Shown piece by piece: positions 1 to 5,341 of a stretch of DNA of 5,638 nt; the stretch's first letter is position 1; every line of letters begins with the position of its first letter. Source of the DNA: Anaerolineaceae bacterium (GTDB lineage: Bacteria; Chloroflexota; Anaerolineae; Anaerolineales; Villigracilaceae). The position numbers and the translations under genes are program-made. The notes under the pieces were generated by a model that did no database searches, was not told where the DNA came from, and saw only the letters and a list, made by a program, of their open reading frames with translations. The DNA lies in assembly GCA_009885445.1 (NCBI GenBank), contig VFKQ01000316.1:1-5638 (forward strand). Reading direction: 5' to 3'.

Positions 1-60
1 CCCGCTGGGGCAAGGGAGTTGTCCCCTCTCCCAGCGGGAGAGGCTTAGGGTGAGGGAGAA
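1..60. repeat. GC-rich hairpin repeat downstream of the epimerase gene
   Basis: Two overlapping hairpins are visible. CCTCTCCC (25-32) pairs with GGGAGAGG (36-43) across a 3-base loop. CCCGCTGGG (1-9) pairs with CCCAGCGGG (30-38), so the two folds exclude each other. The stretch continues as GGCTTAGGGTGAGGGAG. Sequences of this kind (CTCTCCC-loop-GGGAGAGG followed by TTAGGGTGAGGG) are often dispersed intergenic palindromes in bacterial genomes; that is recalled knowledge, not a search. It lies just after the stop of the minus-strand epimerase and could help end its transcript or protect its 3' end. No T-run follows the stem on the minus strand, so it is not a classic intrinsic terminator. It begins at the window edge and may extend further left. 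Confidence 0.55.
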
Positions 61-77
61 GTCCATACATTCACGAT

Positions 78-1085
78 TTACTGGCGCGCAACATCCTTTG
101 CTGCCAACAACTTCAACAATTCCGCCTCACGCTCGGCGCTGAGACCGGCCTTCCAGACATGATCAGCCGGAAGAGTCTGCGCCCAATCCAAAGTATCTTT
201 CACCGTTTTCTCCAGCGGCGAAAATTTCAAGCCCGCTTGAATCGCCTTCGACACATCCACATAAGCGAAACCAGCCTCTTCGCCACGGTCGGGAATCCAC
301 GCGGGCAGGTCGCTCCACGCGACGACGTTGTTTTGTTCGAGAAATTCAATCGGGACGTAAATAAATTCCGCGTCAGAGTTTGACGCCACTTTACAAGTCT
401 CAAATAATTTTCCCATCGTCAGTGAATAATCGGGGCCAGTGGCGTTGAATGCGCCGGAGGCTTTGGTTTCAATCAACTTAACGATGAAGTCCGCCAGATC
501 ACGCGCGTCGATGACTTGCGTCGGCGCGGAGGGTCTGTCGGGGGCGAGCACAGCTCCACCACGGGCGATGCGCACAGGCCAGTAAGTGAAGCGGTCCGTG
601 GGGTCGTGCGGGCCGACGATCAGTCCCGGGCGCACGATCACAGCTTTCGCGCCAAAAGTTTCCTGCACAATTTTTTCGCACAACGCCTTAAGCGGGCCGT
701 AGGTTTCGCCGGTCACTTCTTCAACGCTTTCATCGCTCATCCTTCCGAGCGGGTACGATTCGTCAATGCCAACTTTCGTCAAATTTTCATAGGCCGAAAT
801 TGAAGAGATAAAAATATACTGTCGCGTGACAGACTTCAGGGCCTGCGCAGATAAATTCACGATGCGCGGCACATATCCGCAGGTGTCCACCACTGCGTCC
901 CAACTCTGGTCTTTGAGTTGCGCCAAATCTTTTTCGCGGTCGCCGCGAATTTGTTTTACGTCGGCAAAAAGATTTGGGTTCGAGTGGCCGCGGTTAAACA
1001 GAGTCACCTCGTGGCCGCGCGCGCGGGCCGCGCCGACGATGTGACGGCCTACAAACTTTGTCCCGCCGATGATGAGAATATTCAA
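78..1085 (-). CDS. NAD-dependent epimerase/dehydratase family protein (extended-type SDR)
   Basis: A 335-residue Rossmann-fold protein, the normal size for this family. Numbering from the TTG start, the N-terminal dinucleotide motif is IIGGTKFVG (residues 5-13), followed by the second strand VTLFNRG (27-33). FISSISAYE (92-100) gives the catalytic serine region and YGPLK gives the Tyr129/Lys133 pair. GGTKFVG in place of TGxxGxxG is typical of the NAD-dependent epimerase subgroup that includes plant CSP41-like RNA-binding proteins. The substrate cannot be predicted; a cytoplasmic nucleotide-sugar or related oxidoreductase/epimerase is likely. The frame stays open to an ATG at 1178, but the extra 31 residues are basic and lie before the expected first beta strand. 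TTG at 1085 has AGGAG (1092-1096) six bases upstream and puts the Rossmann strand at the N-terminus, so it is preferred. The gene is divergent from the ATPase gene at 1251. Confidence is high for the family and low for a specific function. Confidence 0.88.
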   Translation of the reverse strand: MNILIIGGTKFVGRHIVGAARARGHEVTLFNRGHSNPNLFADVKQIRGDREKDLAQLKDQSWDAVVDTCGYVPRIVNLSAQALKSVTRQYIFISSISAYENLTKVGIDESYPLGRMSDESVEEVTGETYGPLKALCEKIVQETFGAKAVIVRPGLIVGPHDPTDRFTYWPVRIARGGAVLAPDRPSAPTQVIDARDLADFIVKLIETKASGAFNATGPDYSLTMGKLFETCKVASNSDAEFIYVPIEFLEQNNVVAWSDLPAWIPDRGEEAGFAYVDVSKAIQAGLKFSPLEKTVKDTLDWAQTLPADHVWKAGLSAEREAELLKLLAAKDVARQ

Positions 1086-1186
1086 CGCACGCTCCTGTTT
1101 TGCCAAAAATTTTTCCCGATGATAACACCGATGGAGGCCGACCCGTGAACGGCGCGGGTTGATTCGTTTCAAGTCCATAATAATTT

Positions 1187-1213
1187 ATTTTAGGGCGGGC
1201 AGTCGCTTGACAA
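1187..1213 (-). promoter_or_regulatory. possible promoter of the epimerase gene
   Basis: On the minus strand TTGTCA (1213-1208) is followed after 15 bases by TAAAAT (1192-1187). The hexamers are reasonable but the spacing is short. The -35 overlaps the -35 of the opposite promoter inside the near-palindrome CTTGACAAG, so the two promoters would be back to back. A start near 1180 would give a leader of about 95 bases to the preferred TTG start. This is weak evidence from motif and position only. Confidence 0.3.
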
Positions 1214-1235
1214 GAAATGAACAGGGGACTATATT
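1207..1235 (+). promoter_or_regulatory. sigma70-type promoter of the FtsK/HerA-like ATPase gene
   Basis: A consensus TTGACA (1207-1212) and TATATT (1230-1235) are separated by exactly 17 bases. Transcription should start near 1241-1243, inside the LexA-type box at 1237-1250 and only about 8-10 bases before the ATG. The close match and ideal spacing make this the best-supported promoter in the window. Confidence 0.75.
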
Positions 1236-1236
1236 C

Positions 1237-1250
1237 AGAACAGATGTTCT
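1237..1250. promoter_or_regulatory. LexA/SOS-box-like operator
   Basis: The 14-mer AGAACAGATGTTCT has perfect arms AGAACA/TGTTCT around GA. It matches the Gram-positive LexA consensus CGAACRNRYGTTYG at every position except the two outermost bases. It begins one base after the -10 hexamer and ends directly before the ATG, so a bound repressor would cover the transcription start. By analogy with LexA operators this predicts repression in normal growth and induction after DNA damage. The match is seen in the sequence; LexA as the binder is inference. Confidence 0.7.
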
Positions 1251-2072
1251 ATGAATAATTCCAAGCGTTATTACCAAGCCATTGAGGCGCTGGTCGAATT
1301 GCAATCTGAGTTGAAGGCGCACGAGCACAACGATGCGCGTGCCACGGCCCAGATAGAAATGACCCTCGCCAATCACGCGCCTCTGCCCGAGGACGTTTTG
1401 TTTTTGGGCCAGGCCGACGACGGATTGCCGGTGCTATTAAATTTATTGGACCCGGCCCCCGGCCCGCTTCTCATCCAAGCGGACGGCGGGTCGGGCAAAA
1501 CGGAATTTATCCGCGCTGTGGCCGCCGCCATCGAGCTGTGTCACGACGCGCAGCGAGTGCAATACGGCGTGGTCACCGCGCGCCCGCACGAATGGACGGA
1601 CCTTCCGCCCAGCCCACAGCGCATTGGAATTTTTCCGCTGGGTGAACGGATTTGTTTCGATTTTATTTTGTCGCTCAACACCTGGGCGCACAGCAACCGC
1701 TCTGATCAATCCGTGATTCTTTTTTGGGACGGGCTGGAGGCTGTGAACGGACTCGATATGGAAATGGTGGATAACTTCCGCTGGATGTTGTTGCGCGGCC
1801 CGGCCAAAAAAGTGTGGCCGATCGTCACGCTCAACACGGGCCGCGCGCACGGGCTGAATTCGTGGGATGGCTACTTCCGCACGGCCATTAATGGACTCAT
1901 CGATGAACCGCTGAACACTTTGGTGAAATCCAACTGGCCTTATCCGCTTCAGGGCAAGCGCCTCGGCGCGCCCAGGTTTTCGATGCAGGAAGGCAACAGC
2001 CACATGCAGATTTGGATGCCGCGCGTGGGAGCTGGGTCTGCGGGCGAAATGTTTAAACTTTCAGTGGGTTGA
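1251..2072 (+). CDS. FtsK/HerA-like P-loop ATPase, probably SOS-regulated
   Basis: A 273-residue protein with one ATPase domain. GPLLIQADGGSGKTEF (71-86) is the Walker A loop with Lys83/Thr84; its first glycine is replaced by Ala77. VILFWDGLEAV (155-165) fits Walker B with Asp160, but the usual catalytic Glu after it is Gly161, with a Glu at 163. MLLRGPAKKVWPIVTLNTG (179-197) resembles the FtsK/HerA segment around the arginine and sensor strand (FtsK: RGxxxGIHxIxATQ). The stretch LPVLLNLLD before Walker A also resembles FtsK (PVxxDLxxxPHLLVAG). There are no transmembrane helices and no gamma-like DNA-binding tail, so this is not a complete FtsK. The role is unknown; DNA translocation, repair or a damage-linked division function are possibilities. 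ATG 1251 is the first usable start after an in-frame stop at 1218 and has no Shine-Dalgarno. It is a single-gene unit closed by the terminator at 2117. The P-loop assignment is firm and the FtsK/HerA placement moderate. Confidence 0.8.
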   Translation: MNNSKRYYQAIEALVELQSELKAHEHNDARATAQIEMTLANHAPLPEDVLFLGQADDGLPVLLNLLDPAPGPLLIQADGGSGKTEFIRAVAAAIELCHDAQRVQYGVVTARPHEWTDLPPSPQRIGIFPLGERICFDFILSLNTWAHSNRSDQSVILFWDGLEAVNGLDMEMVDNFRWMLLRGPAKKVWPIVTLNTGRAHGLNSWDGYFRTAINGLIDEPLNTLVKSNWPYPLQGKRLGAPRFSMQEGNSHMQIWMPRVGAGSAGEMFKLSVG

Positions 2073-2116
2073 GCGTACGTCTGCTGTAGGATTACATTTG
2101 CACAAAACTTTCCTGG

Positions 2117-2148
2117 AAGCCCTCTCGCAAAGAGAGGGCTTTTTCTTT
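2117..2148 (+). terminator. strong intrinsic terminator after the ATPase gene
   Basis: AAGCCCTCTC (2117-2126) pairs perfectly with GAGAGGGCTT (2132-2141) around a 5-base GCAAA loop, giving a 10-bp stem. The run TTTTTCTTT (2140-2148) follows. It isolates the ATPase transcript from lpdA, which must then have its own promoter. Confidence 0.9.
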
Positions 2149-2174
2149 AATAGTACAATTGCCCTGTCTCATTA

Positions 2175-2223
2175 CAATTCACTATTTCCTATTCACTATT
2201 CTCTGTTCTCTGTTCTCTATTCT
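2175..2223. repeat. degenerate heptamer tandem repeat in the lpdA leader
   Basis: Seven consecutive 7-base units read CAATTCA, CTATTTC, CTATTCA, CTATTCT, CTGTTCT, CTGTTCT and CTATTCT, with consensus CTRTTCW. The array ends 19 bases before the lpdA ATG and would form a pyrimidine-rich leader. Short heptamer repeats of this sort occur between genes in cyanobacteria and some Chloroflexota. Their function here is unknown. Its last part is complementary to the purine-rich sequence just after lpdA. Confidence 0.7.
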
Positions 2224-2242
2224 CTTCCCTCTGGAGTTTCTC

Positions 2243-3631
2243 ATGGCTGAACAATTCGATGTCATCGTCATCGGCGCGGGGCCGGCGGGTTATGTGGCCG
2301 CCATCCGCGCTGCGCAACTCAAACAAAAGGTTGCCATCGTGGACAAACAATGGCTGGGTGGCGTGTGTCTGAATATCGGCTGTATCCCCTCCAAGTCTCT
2401 GCTCAAAAATGCCGAAGTGGCGCACACCCTGCGTATGCGCGGCAAAGATTTCGGCTTCTCGTTCGACAATCTCAAATTGGATTACAGCGTGGCGGTCAAA
2501 CGCTCGCGCTCCAACTCGGACCGTCTCACCAAGGGCGTGGGCTTCTTGATGAAGAAGAACAATATCACCGTCATCATGGGCGAAGCGAAATTTAAATCAA
2601 AAGACACGCTCATGGTCACAGACAAAGACGGCAAGGGCGCGGAGATCAAAGCCAAAAATATTATCGTCGCCACTGGCGCGAGCGCGGCCATGCTGCCGGG
2701 TGTGACCGTGGACGGCAAGAAAATTATGACCTACGTGGAGGCCATTTTACAGGAGACTCTGCCCAAGTCTGTGGTCATTGTGGGCGGCGGCGCAATCGGC
2801 ACTGAGTTCGCCACCATCTGGAATTCCTACGGCGTGGACGTGACCATCGTCGAATTACTGCCGCGCATCCTGCCGCGCGAGGACGAGGAAGTCAGCAAGG
2901 AACTCACCAAGGAATTAACCAAACACGGCATCAAAATTAAGACCGGCGTTAAATTCGAAAGCATCGCCGTCGCGGGCAACGCGGTGAAAGTGAAACTGCC
3001 CGAAGAGACTCTCGAAGTGGATCAGGTGCTCGTGGCCGCCGCGTTCACGCCGAACAGTAAAAATCTTGGGCTGGAAACCGTCGGCGTTAAGCTCAGCGAG
3101 CGCGGCATGATCGAGATTAATGAAAAGATGCAGACCAACGTCGCGGGCATTTGGGCCGTCGGTGATGTGACCGGTAAATTAATGCTCGCGCATGTGGGCA
3201 CGGCCATGGGCATCATCTGCGCCGAAAATATCGCCGGCGCTGAAACTGTCACACTGGATTACGAAATGATGCCGCGCGCCACGTATTGTTACCCGCAAGT
3301 CGCGTCGTTTGGGCTGACGGAGGCGCAGGCCAAAGAGCGCGGACACAACATCAAGGTGGGCAAGTTTCCTTTTCAGGCAAACGGCAAGGCGCTCGGCCTC
3401 GGTGATTACGCGGGCTTCGTCAAGATCATCATGGACGAAAAATATGGCGAGATTCTGGGCGCACACATGATCGGCCCCGAAGTGACCGAACTCCTGCCTG
3501 AGTTGACTCTCGCCCAACTGATGGAACTTACTCCGCACGAGATCGCGCGCAACGTGCATGCGCATCCCTCGCTGAGTGAGACTCTGATGGAAGCCGCGCA
3601 CGGGGCGAGTGGAACGCCGATACATATTTAG
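2243..3631 (+). CDS. lpdA: dihydrolipoyl dehydrogenase (E3)
   Basis: A 462-residue flavoprotein disulfide reductase, full length for the family. It reoxidises protein-bound dihydrolipoamide with NAD+ in pyruvate, 2-oxoglutarate or branched-chain 2-oxoacid dehydrogenase complexes and the glycine cleavage system; it is cytoplasmic. The FAD motif GAGPAG is at 11-16. The redox disulfide lies in GGVCLNIGCIPSK (Cys42, Cys47), with Val41 where Thr is common. The NAD motif GGGAIG is at 181-186 with Glu204 ending the next strand, favouring NAD+ over NADP+. WAVGD (Gly307/Asp308) is the second FAD contact. The C-terminal HPSLSE supplies the His441/Glu446 pair that completes the partner subunit's active site. 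ATG 2243 has GGAG (2233-2236) six bases upstream; an upstream in-frame TTG at 2159 only adds translated repeat. No E1/E2 or lipoylation genes adjoin it. Related disulfide reductases such as mercuric reductase are unlikely given the CLNIGC site and HPxxxE ending. Confidence 0.96.
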   Translation: MAEQFDVIVIGAGPAGYVAAIRAAQLKQKVAIVDKQWLGGVCLNIGCIPSKSLLKNAEVAHTLRMRGKDFGFSFDNLKLDYSVAVKRSRSNSDRLTKGVGFLMKKNNITVIMGEAKFKSKDTLMVTDKDGKGAEIKAKNIIVATGASAAMLPGVTVDGKKIMTYVEAILQETLPKSVVIVGGGAIGTEFATIWNSYGVDVTIVELLPRILPREDEEVSKELTKELTKHGIKIKTGVKFESIAVAGNAVKVKLPEETLEVDQVLVAAAFTPNSKNLGLETVGVKLSERGMIEINEKMQTNVAGIWAVGDVTGKLMLAHVGTAMGIICAENIAGAETVTLDYEMMPRATYCYPQVASFGLTEAQAKERGHNIKVGKFPFQANGKALGLGDYAGFVKIIMDEKYGEILGAHMIGPEVTELLPELTLAQLMELTPHEIARNVHAHPSLSETLMEAAHGASGTPIHI

Positions 3632-3668
3632 GGAGAAGAGAGTAGAGAGCAGTGATCAGTAATCAGTG
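3630..3668. repeat. purine-rich heptamer repeat after lpdA, complementary to its leader
   Basis: From the stop codon on, the sequence runs in 7-base steps: AGGGAGA, AGAGAGT, AGAGAGC, AGTGATC, AGTAATC, AGTG. The reverse complement of 3630-3652 aligns with 2210-2230 in the lpdA leader with two T/C differences (G-U pairs in RNA) and one 2-base bulge. lpdA is therefore flanked by inverted copies of one repeat type. The last units run into the candidate GTG start of the next gene. Confidence 0.6.
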
Positions 3669-3941
3669 CGTCGTGTAAATTTGATAGCAGGCAAAACAAA
3701 AACTCAAGTGCAAGCAGTGAGCCTGCGCTTTGAAGAAGATGTCTTGCATATCCTGCTCAGCGATGGGCGCGAAATCAGCCTGCCTGTTGACCATATGGAA
3801 TGGCTCGGATGGCTGGCGCAGGCGACACAAGAACAACGCAACAAGTGGACGATTGAGCCGGGCGGGTTCGCGATTTACTGGGAAGAGCTTGACGATGGCC
3901 TTGAAATTGAGCATGTATTAAGTTTGCAACCAATCGCTTAA
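3666..3941 (+). CDS. DUF2442 domain-containing protein
   Basis: A 91-residue soluble protein with the DUF2442 layout. A strand pair reads VSLRFEEDVLHILLSDGREISLPV (18-41), then helix HMEWLGWL (43-50) and the linker ATQEQRNKWTI (53-63). The signature GGFAIYWEELDDGLEIEHVL (66-85) corresponds to the family's GGxGIxWPxLDEDLSVxxLL ending. The molecular function is unknown; family members often sit beside DUF4160 genes in small two-gene units, but no such partner is here. The start is uncertain. GTG 3666 lies inside the heptamer repeat without a Shine-Dalgarno; TTG 3681, GTG 3708 and GTG 3717 are in-frame alternatives that keep most of the domain. It begins 34 bases after lpdA and could be read on the same transcript. 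The family call is strong, the start weak. Confidence 0.82.
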   Translation: MRRVNLIAGKTKTQVQAVSLRFEEDVLHILLSDGREISLPVDHMEWLGWLAQATQEQRNKWTIEPGGFAIYWEELDDGLEIEHVLSLQPIA

Positions 3942-3945
3942 TACC

Positions 3946-4013
3946 AAAAGTGACTGTCACCTTTGCGTAGCACCCCGTAGCGAAGCGGAGTGGGCAAGGT
4001 GACAGTCACTTTT
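3946..4013. repeat. 68-bp nested palindrome, REP/MITE-like or bidirectional terminator
   Basis: AAAAGTGACTGTCACCTT (3946-3963) is perfectly complementary to AAGGTGACAGTCACTTTT (3996-4013). The stem continues with GC/GC after one bulged T. Inside it, CACCCCG (3971-3977) pairs with CGGAGTG (3986-3992) apart from one mismatch. Each outer arm also contains its own palindrome, GTGAC-T-GTCAC. The element fills the gap between two convergent genes and ends in TTTT on the plus strand and, by symmetry, on the minus strand, so it could stop both transcripts. The elaborate structure suggests a dispersed palindromic element that also serves as a terminator; copy number cannot be judged from one window. 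Confidence 0.75.
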
Positions 4014-4041
4014 ATTTTCGAGCGGGAGTATTGATTGGGGG

Positions 4042-4716
4042 TTACTTTTTCGTGTCATCCTGCACGTTGGGCACATCCAGGCTGACGGACGAGCGCGCGT
4101 ACTCTCGCCAGTAGAACGCGGTCATCAGCGAGACGATCACGTCTACACCCGTAATCAGCCAATTGCCCTGGGTAAAGTCTGCGCGGAGCTTGAAGACCAT
4201 AAAGGGAATCAAAATTACGAACAGCACGATGACGTAATACCACTTGGATATTTTTTGGGGGAAGGTGCGCTTGCCCCAGTAAAATTTTCCTTCGCGCGTA
4301 AACGAGACGCTCTCAGCGGGCAGGCTGAGATAATTGCGAATCTCGTCTTCCAATGCGCCGAGATAGATGAAGGTGCGCATCACCGAAAGGTTGGTGGAAT
4401 ACAGGCGTTGCATCAAATAAAACATCGTCACCAAAACGCCGCTCAACAAAATGTCGAACGGAAATGTTTTGAGCAGGTTGTCTTTTGCGAGCGGGTCGGT
4501 GATGTTTAAAAATTTTGCAATCGCGGCCACGAGGAGCGAGTCCGTCGTCGGCACCTGCAGAAGAAGGAGCAGGCCCAAACCCGCCGTCAGCACGAGCGCC
4601 ACGAAGAGCTTGTTGCGGTCCTTCCAGGTGGCGTAGGCCAGGTCCACGCTGTTTTGATAATGGGCGGCGACCACGCTTGCGTCCACAGGTTTTGGGGGAG
4701 TTTTTTGAATAGGCAT
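4042..4716 (-). CDS. four-helix integral membrane protein of unknown function
   Basis: A 224-residue protein that I do not recognise. Four hydrophobic segments are clear: about 37-55, 87-106, 160-177 and 186-203, arranged as two hairpins. Between helices 2 and 3 lies a soluble stretch, RTFIYLGALEDEIRNYLSLP (114-133), then FTREGKFYWGKRTFPQK. The N-terminal 35 residues are hydrophilic and proline-rich at first (KTPPKP), and the last 20 are charged and polar. The conserved-looking DLAYATWKDRNKLF before helix 1 recalls small 2TM families of the SLATT type, but this is not firm. There is no signal peptide or catalytic motif. ATG 4716 is chosen because AGAGGA (4723-4728) lies six bases upstream; an earlier ATG at 4752 would overlap the opposite promoter. 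It converges on the DUF2442 gene and is divergent from the gene at 4773. Confidence 0.85.
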   Translation of the reverse strand: MPIQKTPPKPVDASVVAAHYQNSVDLAYATWKDRNKLFVALVLTAGLGLLLLLQVPTTDSLLVAAIAKFLNITDPLAKDNLLKTFPFDILLSGVLVTMFYLMQRLYSTNLSVMRTFIYLGALEDEIRNYLSLPAESVSFTREGKFYWGKRTFPQKISKWYYVIVLFVILIPFMVFKLRADFTQGNWLITGVDVIVSLMTAFYWREYARSSVSLDVPNVQDDTKK

Positions 4717-4743
4717 TTTGAGTCCTCTGCGCTCAGTTGAATG

Positions 4744-4749
4744 TATAAT
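4744..4749 (+). promoter_or_regulatory. candidate -10 box for the helical-repeat gene
   Basis: A perfect TATAAT preceded directly by TG sits 24 bases before the ATG at 4773. A start near 4756 would give a leader of about 17 bases containing the AAGGAG ribosome site. The nearest -35-like hexamer, TTGAGT (4718-4723), is 20 bases away, which is too far, so the -35 side is weak. Confidence 0.5.
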
Positions 4750-4750
4750 C

Positions 4751-4759
4751 ATTCTAGCA
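4751..4759 (-). promoter_or_regulatory. candidate extended -10 box for the membrane protein gene
   Basis: On the minus strand TGCTAGAAT (4759-4751) fits an extended -10 (TGnTAnAAT). A start near 4745 would give a leader of about 29 bases to ATG 4716. It lies next to the plus-strand TATAAT, so the two promoters would overlap face to face. There is no clear -35. Confidence 0.35.
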
Positions 4760-4772
4760 TAAGGAGTTAAAC

Positions 4773-5255
4773 ATGACCGAGGAAAAAACTTTCAGCATTT
4801 CGCAGGCCCATCACCATTTTGCTGTGGACTTTCACAGCCAGACTTGGGAACTGCTCGAAAAAAAGGGACGCACCCGCGTGGAGGATGCGCGCATGTTGAA
4901 CTATGCCCACGCCTCGCTCGCTCACTGGCGGACCGGTGGAGGGGTCGTGCGACAACAGCGCGGAGAGTGGCTGATAGCGCGAGTCCATGCGGTGTTGGGC
5001 GAGGGCAACCCGGCTTTGAAACACGCCCAGGCCTGTTTTCAATTGCTCGAAGACAACAAGGCGCAAATGGACGACTTCGATTTCGCCTTTGCCTACGAGG
5101 CCATCGCGCGCGCCTACGCCATCAGCGACGACGCGGCACAGGCCAGGAAATATATCGACATAGCGCAAAAAGCTGGCGACGCGATCAAGGAAAAGGAAGA
5201 CCGTGATGTTTTCTTCAACGAGTTCAACGGCGGGGAGTGGAATGGGATGAAGTGA
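4773..5255 (+). CDS. conserved hypothetical helical (TPR-like) protein
   Basis: A 160-residue, mostly helical cytoplasmic protein. Its motifs recur in an uncharacterised bacterial family: AHHHFAVDFHSQTWELLEK (12-30), MLNYAHASLAHW (41-52), RGEWLIARVHAVLGE (63-77), ALKHAQACFQLLED (81-94), FDFAFAYEAIARAYAI (102-117) and AARKYIDIAQKAG-type spacing at 122-135. The paired helices with small residues at regular spacing look like two to three tetratricopeptide repeats, suggesting a protein-binding role. The His and Trp residues of the first two helices are prominent, but no catalytic site can be assigned. No signal peptide or membrane segment is seen. ATG 4773 is well supported by AAGGAG (4761-4766) with six bases of spacing. 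It is divergent from the membrane protein gene, with 56 bp between starts. I recognise the family by pattern only; its function is unknown. Confidence 0.88.
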   Translation: MTEEKTFSISQAHHHFAVDFHSQTWELLEKKGRTRVEDARMLNYAHASLAHWRTGGGVVRQQRGEWLIARVHAVLGEGNPALKHAQACFQLLEDNKAQMDDFDFAFAYEAIARAYAISDDAAQARKYIDIAQKAGDAIKEKEDRDVFFNEFNGGEWNGMK

Positions 5256-5341
5256 GAATTGGATTTAGGAGAGTCTACTTAAGCCATGCAACGAGAACTC
5301 AAAATCAAAAAAGTGGTCAATAAAGTCAATACCTTCGCCAG
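5256..5341. other. gene-free stretch between the helical-repeat gene and the transposase remnant
   Basis: No open frame, RNA gene or terminator stands out. If the neighbouring remnant belongs to an insertion sequence, its outer end should lie here, but the other end is outside the window, so terminal inverted repeats and target duplication cannot be checked. The composition is more AT-rich than the left-hand gene (runs such as CAAAATCAAAAAAG), consistent with element-derived sequence from about 5260 onward. Confidence 0.3.

Noticed and set aside
1443..2003. Long open frame on the minus strand opposite the ATPase gene (186 residues).
   Set aside because: It is the antisense shadow of a clear P-loop gene in GC-rich sequence, with no ribosome site or recognisable domain; its composition is Arg/His/Val-rich as expected for antisense.
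2154..2187. TACAAT boxes (2154-2159, 2173-2178) and TTGCCC (2159-2164) as an lpdA promoter.
   Set aside because: No -35/-10 pair with good spacing was found; the strong terminator upstream implies a promoter is here, but I cannot place it.
2175..2223. Heptamer repeats as a CRISPR array.
   Set aside because: The units are 7 bases, directly abutting and without spacers; no cas genes are present.
3179..3625. Minus-strand open frame of 148 residues inside lpdA.
   Set aside because: lpdA is certain on the other strand; the antisense frame shows only shadow composition.
3666..3941. DUF2442 gene as half of a toxin-antitoxin pair.
   Set aside because: No partner gene such as DUF4160 lies on either side; the upstream gene is lpdA and the downstream gene is convergent.
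4767..5168. Minus-strand frame of 133 residues opposite the helical-repeat gene.
   Set aside because: The plus-strand gene has a strong ribosome site and conserved motifs; the antisense frame has neither.
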